Below are positions 1-7,190 of a DNA stretch of 64,000 bases, in pieces. The stretch spans positions 1-64,000 of the forward strand of contig JANXZO010000051.1 of NCBI GenBank assembly GCA_025355465.1, given 5' to 3'. The position numbers and the translations under genes were made by a program. The notes below the pieces were generated by a model, which did no database searches, was not told the DNA's origin, and saw only the letters and a list, made by a program, of their open reading frames with translations. This DNA comes from Bacteroidales bacterium (GTDB lineage: Bacteria > Bacteroidota > Bacteroidia > Bacteroidales > FEN-979). Position 1 is the first letter of the stretch; every line of letters begins with the position of its first letter.

Positions 1-141
1 TTTTCCAGGCTGCTAAAGCAAAAGCCCGGGGTTATCGAAGATCTGACACCATCAAAGCAATTATTTACCTGCTCACCGGAAAACTCGACTTTTCTAAAAT
101 CAATCCTCATTATGTTACCCACTCAAAGTGATAAAGAACCC
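1..141 (+). mobile_element. 3' end of an ISL3-like insertion sequence (transposase C-terminus and right end)
   Basis: The frame beginning at base 3 is open from the window edge to a TGA at 129-131. It encodes about 42 residues containing KARGYRRSDTIKAIIYLL and GKLDFSKINPH, a pattern I associate with the C-terminus of ISL3-family transposases. The bases overlapping and following the stop (116-141) read on the minus strand as GGGTTCTTTATCACTTTGAG followed by TGGGTA, which resembles an ISL3-type terminal inverted repeat. The element therefore appears to end near base 140-141, exactly where the T9SS reading frame resumes. The left end lies outside the window. The family assignment is from memory of the motif and moderately sure. 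Confidence 0.68.
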
Positions 142-1525
142 AGAACTGACAATAGGCCCGGGTAAGGCTCTTACTGTGAATGGAACTCTCACGAATAACC
201 ACGATAACGATGGGCTGGTTATAGAAAGCGATGATCAGGGAACAGGGTCCCTGATACAACACTCTTCCTCTGTTGGTGCAACGGTGGAAAGGTTCATCAC
301 AGGAAGTTCCACGCTTACTGAATATAAATATCACATGGTATCCATCCCGGTTTATTATGCAAGCCCGGAATCCGGACTCTTTTTAGGTTCATATCTTTAT
401 AAGCTGGACGCAATACATGTTGATCCAAATAATTCAAATTACTATGGTATATGGGAATCATTAGGAACACCAACGAATACGCCTCTCTACTGCAATACCG
501 GCTACATGATTTATTATCCAAACACTTCAACTACTTATACTTTTAAAGGTACCCTGAACACTGGCTCTTTCTCACTTTCAGTATCCAACGGCGGCACATA
601 TACATTCAACCTTGTCCCCAATCCGTACCCCTCTGCCATCAACTGGGGATCTTCAGGAGGATGGGTTAAAAACAATATCGGTGCAACTGCATATATCTGG
701 CCGGCAGGGGCAGGTAACTATACCACAATCACTGCAAGCAGCAATTATGACATTCCTGTCGGACAGTCCTTCATCGTGATGACAAGCGGTTCTCCCATTC
801 TTACGGTCAACAACAGTGCCTGCGTGCATAGTTCACAAGCCTTCTATAAATCGGCCCCTTCCAATCAACTTAAAATCTCCGCTCAATCCAATGCTTACTA
901 CGACGAGACTTTCGTAGCATTCAACTCAGCAGCAGGATCCGGTTTTGATCCGCTGCTCGATGGTTTCAAACTCTGGGGGCTGGAGGATGCGCCTCAGCTC
1001 TGGACCGAAAAAGGAGAATCACGGTTAAGTATAAACCAGCTGCCTGCACCATCAGCCGGGCTGGTGGTTCCGATGGACTTTAAAACAACCATCGCCGGAC
1101 CGGTTACCCTGGACTTCTCCGGCATGGAAAGCTTTGATCCGCCGCTTGCAATCAGGCTGAAAGACAATATCACCGGCTCGATGACCGACCTCCGACAGAA
1201 CAGCAATTATGTTTTCTCACACGACCCGGGCAATAACGAAAAGAGATTCAGTCTGATTTTTGGATATCCTGTCGGGATCAATTCGATCGCTTCCGGCGAT
1301 GGCAAGGCCTTCATCAGCAACGGAAGGATCTGTTTGGATATTCCATCGATGCAGGATCATTCTGCAACGATCACAATTTATGATATGCTGGGACAGGTCT
1401 TCCGCAGCGAGGAGAAGGCAATGGATGGAATCGTCAGCATGGAAGCCCCACAGGCACCCGGCCTGTACATTGTAACCGCCACCTGTGAAGGGCGGAATTT
1501 TGTAACTAAAGTCATCAACAAGTAA
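141..1525 (+). pseudogene. T9SS type A sorting-domain secreted protein, 5'-truncated by the IS
   Basis: About 460 codons of a surface or secreted protein remain. No signal peptide is present and the frame begins in the middle of a beta-solenoid-like segment (LTIGPGKALTVNGTLTNN), right at the end of the transposase remnant. A GTG at 128 could start translation, but it lies inside the IS end. The rest matches, segment for segment, the intact homologue at 29503-31971: the HSSQAFYKSAPS / HSGRVSYKSVDA region, the following APQL(W/Y) segment, and the final domain. The last 75 residues form a type IX secretion sorting domain (ITIYDMLGQVF ... GLYIVTATCEGRNFVTKVINK split over the end). Without a signal peptide the product should not be exported, so I call it a disrupted gene. 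Confidence 0.75.
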
Positions 1526-1537
1526 AACATACGCATC

Positions 1538-1792
1538 ATGAAAAAACATCTCTATTTTACTCTGGTCGCACTCTTTTTCAGTTTAAGTATGGCTGCACTG
1601 GCCGATGGACCTCCACCTCCTCCGGGAAACCCAAGCTCAGGTGGTGGTGGCGGTGGTCCCGTGGGCGCCCCGATCGATGGCGGTTTGGGCATCCTGCTGG
1701 CCATGGGAGTGGCTTATGGCGCGCGGAAATTATATGTGGCAAAGCGTTCTGAAAAGAGCGATGAGGAGATGGTCGCCGATCAGGAGCGATAA
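1538..1792 (+). CDS. Small PID-CTERM-like anchored protein
   Basis: This 84-residue protein has a signal peptide (residues 1-23), a short Pro/Gly-rich spacer (PPPPPGNP, then a Gly run), the motif GAPIDGGLGILLAMGVAYGA, and a basic tail (RKLYVAKR). Signal peptide, spacer, conserved PIDGG motif, hydrophobic helix and basic end form the tripartite layout of short C-terminal sorting signals. I recall the name PID-CTERM for this motif in Bacteroidota. It starts 12 bases after the T9SS gene and is nearly identical in its second half to the protein at 31968-32234, which also follows a T9SS gene. The function of these small proteins is unknown to me. Confidence 0.75.
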   Translation: MKKHLYFTLVALFFSLSMAALADGPPPPPGNPSSGGGGGGPVGAPIDGGLGILLAMGVAYGARKLYVAKRSEKSDEEMVADQER

Positions 1793-1811
1793 CTCAACGA
1801 CCTTAACAGTA

Positions 1812-2528
1812 TCAGCCGTTCTTGCTGATCTGCCTTAGCAATTCGGGTTTGATGATCCGGATTTTCCTGCCGTCGAGGTCGAGGATCCCCTCCTCCTTGA
1901 ATTTTGCCAGCACCCGGGCAGAGCTTTCGCGGGCGATACCGATCAGCTCCGCAAACTCCTGGCGGGTGAAGGGGATCTCAAATTCCTGACTTTCATAAAT
2001 GATGCGCGAAAAATAGAGCAGAGCATCGGCCACACGTCCATAGGTCTTCTTTTTGGCCTGGCTCATGAAGCGGTGGAAATTATTCAGGCTGTCGCGGCTC
2101 ACCGAAACCAGTATCTCGTAAGCAAAATTCCCGTTTTTTTTGATCAGACTGTTGAATACATTCAGGTCGATATAACACACTTTGATATCCTCCAGTGCGG
2201 CGTATGAGTAATTGTTCACGCGGTCGCCAAAGAGCGAGGGAAGTCCGAGGTAAGAGTATTTCTTTACGATCTGCAGGATCTGCTCCTTCTCGCTGCCGCT
2301 TTTGATATACTCCTTTACAAGTCCCGACTTAAGGTAGATGATGTGCGAGATCATGGTCCCTTCGTGCAGGATGATGTCGCCCTTGCGGAAGGTCGTCTCC
2401 GTCCGGTTGTCGTTGATCAGGTTGATCTCATTCAGATTCAGTACGGCGGCCGCACAAGATTTCTCCTTGCAATCTCTGCAGGTTACCCGTTTTCCCTCTG
2501 AATCCGCAAACAGACTCGTTTTTTTCAT
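1812..2528 (-). CDS. Crp/Fnr-family transcriptional regulator
   Basis: The product has 238 residues when started at the ATG at 2528 (MKKTSLFADS); an upstream alternative at 2588 would run through the putative operator. An N-terminal Cys group (CRDCKEKSC, Cys 17, 20 and 25) recalls the iron-sulfur-binding Cys of Fnr-like sensors. A cyclic-nucleotide-binding-type jelly roll follows (about 45-130, FRKGDIILHEGTMISHIIYL), then a long dimerisation helix and a C-terminal winged helix (FTRQEFAELIGIARESSARV, about 185-210). It is divergent from the NifX-like gene and sits beside a perfect TGTGA-N6-TCACA palindrome. I infer that it controls part of the neighbouring redox/metal cluster in response to oxygen or redox state; the ligand is not deducible. 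Confidence 0.88.
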   Translation of the reverse strand: MKKTSLFADSEGKRVTCRDCKEKSCAAAVLNLNEINLINDNRTETTFRKGDIILHEGTMISHIIYLKSGLVKEYIKSGSEKEQILQIVKKYSYLGLPSLFGDRVNNYSYAALEDIKVCYIDLNVFNSLIKKNGNFAYEILVSVSRDSLNNFHRFMSQAKKKTYGRVADALLYFSRIIYESQEFEIPFTRQEFAELIGIARESSARVLAKFKEEGILDLDGRKIRIIKPELLRQISKNG

Positions 2529-2580
2529 GCTGTCCCAGTGATAATTTCGTGCAAAGTTGCAAATAATTTTAATGAGAGCG

Positions 2581-2596
2581 TGTGACATTTATCACA
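2581..2596. promoter_or_regulatory. Perfect CRP-type palindrome TGTGACATTTATCACA
   Basis: The sequence is TGTGA-CATTTA-TCACA, a perfect inverted repeat of the classical Crp/Fnr-family half-site with a 6-base spacer. It lies 53 bases upstream of the Crp/Fnr start codon in the divergent intergenic region. It suits autoregulation, control of the NifX-like gene, or both. Confidence 0.6.
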
Positions 2597-2739
2597 TTCC
2601 TTGTTTAGTATTGATCACATGCTTCCGATGTCCTGTTCACATGAAACCATTGCATCCCGCACAGGTTTCCGTTCCAACAATCACTTCCGGTTCTACTCTT
2701 CCGACACATACCCTGAGTACTTTTGTCACCACAATTGAA

Positions 2740-2753
2740 TGTGATATTTCACC
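2740..2753. promoter_or_regulatory. Second GTGA/TCAC element upstream of the NifX-like gene
   Basis: TGTGATATTTCACC contains inverted GTGA and TCAC half-sites with a 4-base spacer, ending 15 bases before the ATG at 2769. It shares GTGAyATTT with the palindrome at 2581 and with the element at 4956. It may be a weak Crp/Fnr-type operator; the spacer length is unusual. Confidence 0.3.
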
Positions 2754-2768
2754 TTATCAGAAAATAGT

Positions 2769-3098
2769 ATGAAAATAGCCATTCCAACCGATGATGGAAT
2801 CCATATCGCAAGGCGGATGACCGCTGCAAAAGGGTTCCATGTTTTTGCCATTGAACTGGGGGAGATTGTTGACGAGGAGCTTCGCTGGATCAAGGCTGCC
2901 GACTTTGTTAACAATGGCAGATATGCCCTGATCAACGACTGTTCGGCTATCCTTTCCGGTCCTGATGACCGGGTGGAACAGGCCGGCCGGGCTCAGGTAC
3001 CGGTGATCCCGGTGGGTGGATCGAACATCACAAACATCATCTGGCATTACCTCGGTGAGGTTGCCCGGCAAAAAGCAGATACCTGCTGCTGTCCGTAA
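2769..3098 (+). CDS. NifX/NifB-type dinitrogenase iron-molybdenum cofactor family protein
   Basis: This 109-residue protein opens with MKIAIPTDDG, the usual first strand of the NifX/NifB C-terminal fold, and continues through INDCSAILSG and a GGSNITNIIWHYL segment. The end is Cys-rich (DTCCCP). Family members bind metal clusters or precursors, although most are not in nitrogen fixation. It is followed 15 bases later by a class V aminotransferase related to cysteine desulfurases, so a role in handling iron-sulfur or other thiophilic metal species is plausible. No nif structural genes are present. Confidence 0.72.
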   Translation: MKIAIPTDDGIHIARRMTAAKGFHVFAIELGEIVDEELRWIKAADFVNNGRYALINDCSAILSGPDDRVEQAGRAQVPVIPVGGSNITNIIWHYLGEVARQKADTCCCP

Positions 3099-3113
3099 AC
3101 AGCATTCATTTTC

Positions 3114-4643
3114 ATGAACCTGGAGCGATATTTTAGGAGATTCCGCGATCAAATCATCGGGCAGGAGCAGGTGTATCAAACCCCCTACGGCCGTAAAAAG
3201 ATGATCTATGCCGACTGGGTGGCCAGCGGCCGGCTATACCGGCCAATTGAGGAGAAGATCTCTTCGGTCATCGGACCTTTTGTAGGGAATACCCACACGG
3301 GTACCAGCGAAAGCGGCCGGTTGATGACCGAGGCTTACCATCTTGCCCGACGGAAGATCAAGGAGCATGTAAATGCCGGTGCCGGGGATGTGATCCTCAC
3401 CACAGGCTTCGGCATGACCGGCGCCGTGGTGAAATTCCAGCGTATCCTGGGATTGAAAGGGTGCGGTGAAATTTCACGGCACGAATGTCTCAAAGCGAAG
3501 GAGCGCCCCGTTGTGTTCATCACCCACATGGAGCACCATTCAAACCATACCTCCTGGTATGAGACCGCCGCCGATGTGGTCATCATCGAACCGGGAAAAG
3601 ATCTGCTGGTGGATCTGAACAACCTGGAGGCCGCTTTAAAAAAGTACCGGAACCGGAAAACAAAGATCGGCTCCTTTACCTCCTGCTCAAACGTTACCGG
3701 AATCCGGACCCCTTATCATGAGATGGCCCGACTGATGCACGAATATGGCGGGTATGCCTTCATCGACTTTGCAGCTTCCGCCCCTTACGACGACATCAAC
3801 ATGCACCCTTCCGATCCGCTGGAGCGGCTGGATGCCATCTTCTTCTCTCCCCATAAATTTCTGGGCGGACCCGGCTCTTCGGGTGTGCTGATCTTCAATT
3901 CTTCCCTCTACCACAGCAAAGTTCCCGATCAACCGGGCGGCGGAACCGTTGACTGGACCAACCGCTGGGGTGAATACAAATTTGTGGACGATATCGAAGC
4001 CCGCGAGGATGGTGGAACGCCCGGGTTTCTGCAGGCAATCCGAACTGCCCTGGCCATCGAACTGAAGAACCAGATGGGCGTCGAGAACATTCACCTCCGG
4101 GAACAGGAGCTGATCACAATCGCCTTTGCCGGGTTAAAGAAGATCCCCGGCCTTCACATTCTGGCCGACCAAAACGAGGAGCGCCTGGGAGTCATCTCAT
4201 TCTACCTCGACACCCTCCATTACAACCTGGTGGTGAGGATGCTGAGTGACCGTTTTGGCATTCAGGTAAGGGGAGGCTGTGTATGCGCCGGCACCTACGG
4301 TCATTATCTGCTCAATGTAAGCCAGGAAAAATCCAGGGCCATCACCGATAAGATAAACCACGGTGACCTTTCAGAAAAACCGGGATGGGTGCGGCTCTCC
4401 CTTCACCCGACCATGACGGATGGTGAATTGTCGTTCATCCTGGATGCCATCCGCCAGATTGAACTTCATCAACGCGAGTGGTCTGCCGATTATACCTATG
4501 TAAAGCAAACCAACGAGTTTCAGCCGCGGACCGGGGCCATGGGCCTGCTCCATGCCAGCTCCTTTCTCGAACTCGAACCTCCCCATCCCGCCGAAAGAGC
4601 ACTCGGCACCCTGGCGGGTTTGCCATTCCATCATCATGAATGA
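3114..4643 (+). CDS. Class V aminotransferase (cysteine-desulfurase-like PLP enzyme)
   Basis: The 509-residue protein has the fold-type I signature. The segment IDFAASAPY at about 218-226 carries the cofactor-ring aspartate, and SPHKFLGGPGSSGVL carries the Schiff-base lysine near residue 248. HMEHHSNHTSWYE and FVGNTHTGTSESGR are further conserved motifs. A loop RGGCVCAGTYGH near 386-396 contains Cys residues in the position where desulfurases hold the persulfide Cys. It is longer than IscS/SufS (about 400), with a C-terminal extension of about 90 residues. It probably forms an operon with the NifX-like gene. A sulfur-mobilising role is inferred; other class V reactions are possible. Confidence 0.82.
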   Translation: MNLERYFRRFRDQIIGQEQVYQTPYGRKKMIYADWVASGRLYRPIEEKISSVIGPFVGNTHTGTSESGRLMTEAYHLARRKIKEHVNAGAGDVILTTGFGMTGAVVKFQRILGLKGCGEISRHECLKAKERPVVFITHMEHHSNHTSWYETAADVVIIEPGKDLLVDLNNLEAALKKYRNRKTKIGSFTSCSNVTGIRTPYHEMARLMHEYGGYAFIDFAASAPYDDINMHPSDPLERLDAIFFSPHKFLGGPGSSGVLIFNSSLYHSKVPDQPGGGTVDWTNRWGEYKFVDDIEAREDGGTPGFLQAIRTALAIELKNQMGVENIHLREQELITIAFAGLKKIPGLHILADQNEERLGVISFYLDTLHYNLVVRMLSDRFGIQVRGGCVCAGTYGHYLLNVSQEKSRAITDKINHGDLSEKPGWVRLSLHPTMTDGELSFILDAIRQIELHQREWSADYTYVKQTNEFQPRTGAMGLLHASSFLELEPPHPAERALGTLAGLPFHHHE

Positions 4644-4681
4644 GAATGGAGAGGCCATTCCTCACTTCCCGGATGAGCCGC

Positions 4682-4918
4682 TTAACAGGCACAGGGCCGG
4701 TTTACAAAAAAGTATCCCAGAAATCCGCCAAAAGCAACACTGGCATAAGGATTACTTGTGATCGCACAACTTCCCGAAGCACACCCCACGTAATAATAGT
4801 AAAGGTAACCTCCAATACCCCCCAGAACGATAAAAAGGACTGGTTTCCAGAAATCCCAGGTTTTGAGTCTCTCCTTAACAGGCATCGGGGGTGTTTTTGT
4901 TTTGCAAGAATCAGCCAT
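4682..4918 (-). CDS. DUF6132-like small membrane protein
   Basis: The product has 78 residues from the ATG at 4918 (MADSCKTK); an upstream TTG lies inside the promoter. Two hydrophobic helices flank a Cys-bearing loop (YYYYVGCASGSCAITSNPY), and the C-terminus ends in RPCAC. This pattern matches what I recall as DUF6132. It is divergent from the methyltransferase operon and shares a symmetrical promoter region with it. Cys-rich membrane proteins of this type often accompany rhodanese and thiol genes; its exact role is unknown. Confidence 0.7.
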   Translation of the reverse strand: MADSCKTKTPPMPVKERLKTWDFWKPVLFIVLGGIGGYLYYYYVGCASGSCAITSNPYASVAFGGFLGYFFVNRPCAC

Positions 4919-4928
4919 GACTTTTTTT

Positions 4929-5000
4929 GGCAAAGGTAAAAATTATTTCGATTTGGTGATATTTATGCGATTTAATATTTAAATAATATTTACCTTTGCC
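4929..5000. promoter_or_regulatory. Face-to-face promoters built from a 20-bp inverted repeat
   Basis: GGCAAAGGTAAAAATTATTT (4929-4948) and AAATAATATTTACCTTTGCC (4981-5000) are inverted copies with 19 of 20 matches, 32 bases apart. Each carries a Bacteroidota -7 box TACCTTTG: one on the minus strand (4931-4938) for the DUF6132 gene, the other on the plus strand (4991-4998) for the methyltransferase operon. The symmetry suggests that one regulator governs both directions. Confidence 0.6.
4956..4974. promoter_or_regulatory. Candidate shared operator GTGATATTTATGCGATTTA
   Basis: This 19-base element lies 17 bases upstream of the minus-strand -7 box for the DUF6132 gene. A 16/19 match, GTGCTATTTAGGCGATTGA, occurs at 8901-8919 at almost the same distance (18 bases) from the -7 box of the rhodanese gene. 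The shared spacing supports one regulator at the -33 region. Confidence 0.5.
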
Positions 5001-5051
5001 GCATTGAAAATGAGAGCAGCGTACAAAGTTTAAGAATAGACTAAAAACCCA

Positions 5052-5681
5052 ATGGAAATTAAAGAGATAAACACCCGGTACAGCAAACTGGCCGATTCGG
5101 AATGCTGCCTTTCATGTGGCGGAGCGATCAATTATGCCCGGCCGGTTGCCGGTGAGGTGTGCGTGGATCTTGGCAGCGGCCGCGGAAATGATGTGGTAAG
5201 AATGGCCGGCCTTGTCGGAGAAACAGGTTTCGTTTACGGCATCGATATCTCCGACGGGATGCTTGAAAAGGCAAGGGCGAACGCAAAAAAATTCGGTGTC
5301 GCCAACGCCGGTTTTGTTCGCTGTGAACTCGAAAAAATTGAACTTCCCGACCGGGTTGCCGACCTGGTCATCTCCAATTGCACCCTCAACCATGCTGCCG
5401 ATAAGCAGTCGGTATGGAACGAGATCTACCGTATCCTTAAAAAGGGCGGGCGGTTTGTTGTAAGCGACATTTATGCCGTCGCCCCGGTTGCGGACGAATA
5501 CCGTAACGATCCTGTGGCTGTGGCTGAGTGCTGGGCCGGTGCAGTTACCCGTGACGAATATATGCATCACCTGGAAAAAGCCGGATTCGGCCTGGTCGAA
5601 ATCCTGGAGGAGTCGGCTCCTTATGCTAAAGGTCATGCCGAGGTAGCCAGTTTTACCATTGCCGGAATTAAAAAACAGTAA
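5052..5681 (+). CDS. ArsM-like SAM-dependent methyltransferase
   Basis: This 209-residue class I methyltransferase has motif I DLGSGRGND at 39-47, the acidic ribose-binding end of strand 2 (YGIDISDGML) and a Cys-rich start (CCLSCGG, Cys 18, 19 and 22). ISNCTLNHAADK and AECWAGAVTRDEY place Cys where arsenite methyltransferases keep their two arsenic-binding Cys (about 114 and 164). The protein is shorter than typical ArsM (about 280 or more) and lacks a C-terminal extension. It begins an operon with the small Cys peptide (47 bases later) and the radical SAM maturase. It could methylate arsenite, another thiophilic metal(loid), or the peptide itself. Confidence 0.75.
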   Translation: MEIKEINTRYSKLADSECCLSCGGAINYARPVAGEVCVDLGSGRGNDVVRMAGLVGETGFVYGIDISDGMLEKARANAKKFGVANAGFVRCELEKIELPDRVADLVISNCTLNHAADKQSVWNEIYRILKKGGRFVVSDIYAVAPVADEYRNDPVAVAECWAGAVTRDEYMHHLEKAGFGLVEILEESAPYAKGHAEVASFTIAGIKKQ

Positions 5682-5728
5682 CTTTGAAATAAATCCAGAT
5701 TCATTAATAAATAATCCAACCCTGAACC

Positions 5729-5836
5729 ATGAAAAACCTCGTAAAGAAAAAGATGGTCGTTAAAAAAGCGCCCGTAAAAAAAGTAGCGCAGTGCTGTGCA
5801 AAAACTTCGAAAACCGTGGTAGGCTGCCACGATTAG
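5729..5836 (+). CDS. 35-residue Lys/Cys-rich peptide, putative RiPP precursor
   Basis: An ATG at 5729 opens a 35-codon frame ending at TAG 5834-5836. The first 20 residues are strongly basic (MKNLVKKKMVVKKAPVKKVA) with no Cys. The last 15 hold CC (22-23), a small/Thr-rich segment (AKTSKTVVG) and a final CHD (Cys 33). Basic leader plus short Cys-bearing core, 13 bases before a radical SAM/SPASM gene with an N-terminal recognition-like domain, is the classical layout of a radical-SAM-modified peptide. The modification (thioether or other Cys crosslink) and function are not visible. I have no family name for it. Confidence 0.65.
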   Translation: MKNLVKKKMVVKKAPVKKVAQCCAKTSKTVVGCHD

Positions 5837-5849
5837 GCGGTAAAGATCA

Positions 5850-7190
5850 ATGATCTATTCCCGACACAACATATTTTCGAAGATCGCCGGATCGGAGAAT
5901 TTTTTCATCGTCAACCTCCTTCACGGAAGCGCCGATATTCTTAATTCTGCCGAAGGGAAAATGGTGAGCGATCTGCTCGAAGGCCGCGAAATTCCGGGTG
6001 AATTTCGCGAAAGCCTCACAGCACAGGGATACCTGGCCGATGAAAGGGAGGAGGAACTCCTCTACCGGAGCAGATACCTCGACTTCACCGACGAGCGCGA
6101 CGAAGAGGAAGTACAACTCTTTTTCGTTCCGAACTATAGTTGCAATTTTGCCTGCAGTTACTGCTATCAGGATGAATATGCCAATCCTGCGCAGGAGCTC
6201 ACCACCGGGATCATCGACGCTTTTTTCGATTACATCCGCCGCGAATTTGCAGGGCGGAAAAAATATGTGACCGTTTTCGGAGGCGAGCCGCTGCTGAATT
6301 CCGCCCGGCAAAAAGCCCTGATCACCTATCTGATCAAAAGGGCCAATGAAGCTGGTCTGGAGCTCTGCTTTGTAACCAACGGCCATTCGCTAGAGGAGTA
6401 TACCTCCATATTGAAGACAGCCAGTATCCGTGAAATCCAGGTTACCCTCGACGGCACGGGACCGGTACACAACATGCGTCGCTTTCTCAAGGGAGGCGGA
6501 GCAACCTTCGACAAGATCGTCGAAGGGATCGACGCCTGCCTGGAACAACAGCTGCCAGTCAACCTCCGGATGGTGATCGACCGTGAAAATATTGAAAGCC
6601 TGCCGGACCTCGCGCAGTTTGCAATCGGTAAAGGGTGGACCGGCAATGCGCTTTTTAAGACCCAGCTCGGCCGTAACTACGAGCTGCACCATTGCCAGGC
6701 AGATGCCGGAAAACTATTCAGCCGGATCTCCCTTTACGAATCCGTTTATGAGCTTGTAAAGAAACATCCTCACATCCCCGAATTTTATAAACCCGCCTAC
6801 TCTGTTTCGAAATTCATTTTTGAAAACGGCAGACTCCCCGATCCCCTCTTCGATGCCTGTCCCGCCTGCAAAACCGAATGGGCCTTCGACTATACGGGAC
6901 AGATCTATTCCTGCACAGCCACCGTTGGAAAACCCGGTGAGTCGCTGGGAACATTTTATCCGGCGGTTACCCGCAGGGATGAACTGATCGGCGTTTGGGA
7001 AAACCGCGATGTGACGAACCTTTCCGAATGCAGCGGCTGTAACCTGCAGCTGGCATGTGGCGGCGGATGCGGATCGGTGGCAAAGAATGCCTCCGGCACC
7101 ATCGGCTCCACCGACTGCCGCCCGGTGAAGGAGTTGCTGGAACTCGGGTTTTCAGCCTATTTTGACCAAAAACAACAACCTGATAGATGA
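5850..7190 (+). CDS. Radical SAM/SPASM peptide maturase
   Basis: The 446-residue protein has an N-terminal region (1-85, including FIVNLLHGSADILNSAEGKM) resembling the peptide-binding winged helix of RiPP maturases. The radical SAM motif is CNFACSYC (Cys 98, 102, 105), followed by the GGEPLLN SAM-binding segment and QVTLDG. The C-terminal SPASM region holds about seven to eight Cys (CPAC at 337-340, YSC, CSGC, then ACGGGC and DC) for auxiliary [4Fe-4S] clusters. SPASM enzymes typically modify small peptides. It follows the Cys peptide by 13 bases and overlaps the thioredoxin fusion by ATGA, so peptide, maturase and thiol protein are probably cotranscribed. Confidence 0.85.
   Translation: MIYSRHNIFSKIAGSENFFIVNLLHGSADILNSAEGKMVSDLLEGREIPGEFRESLTAQGYLADEREEELLYRSRYLDFTDERDEEEVQLFFVPNYSCNFACSYCYQDEYANPAQELTTGIIDAFFDYIRREFAGRKKYVTVFGGEPLLNSARQKALITYLIKRANEAGLELCFVTNGHSLEEYTSILKTASIREIQVTLDGTGPVHNMRRFLKGGGATFDKIVEGIDACLEQQLPVNLRMVIDRENIESLPDLAQFAIGKGWTGNALFKTQLGRNYELHHCQADAGKLFSRISLYESVYELVKKHPHIPEFYKPAYSVSKFIFENGRLPDPLFDACPACKTEWAFDYTGQIYSCTATVGKPGESLGTFYPAVTRRDELIGVWENRDVTNLSECSGCNLQLACGGGCGSVAKNASGTIGSTDCRPVKELLELGFSAYFDQKQQPDR

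Noticed and set aside
2769-4643. Nitrogen-fixation genes suggested by the NifX-like protein and the desulfurase-like enzyme
   Set aside because: No nifH, nifD, nifK or nifB core is present and both families are widespread outside nitrogen fixation.
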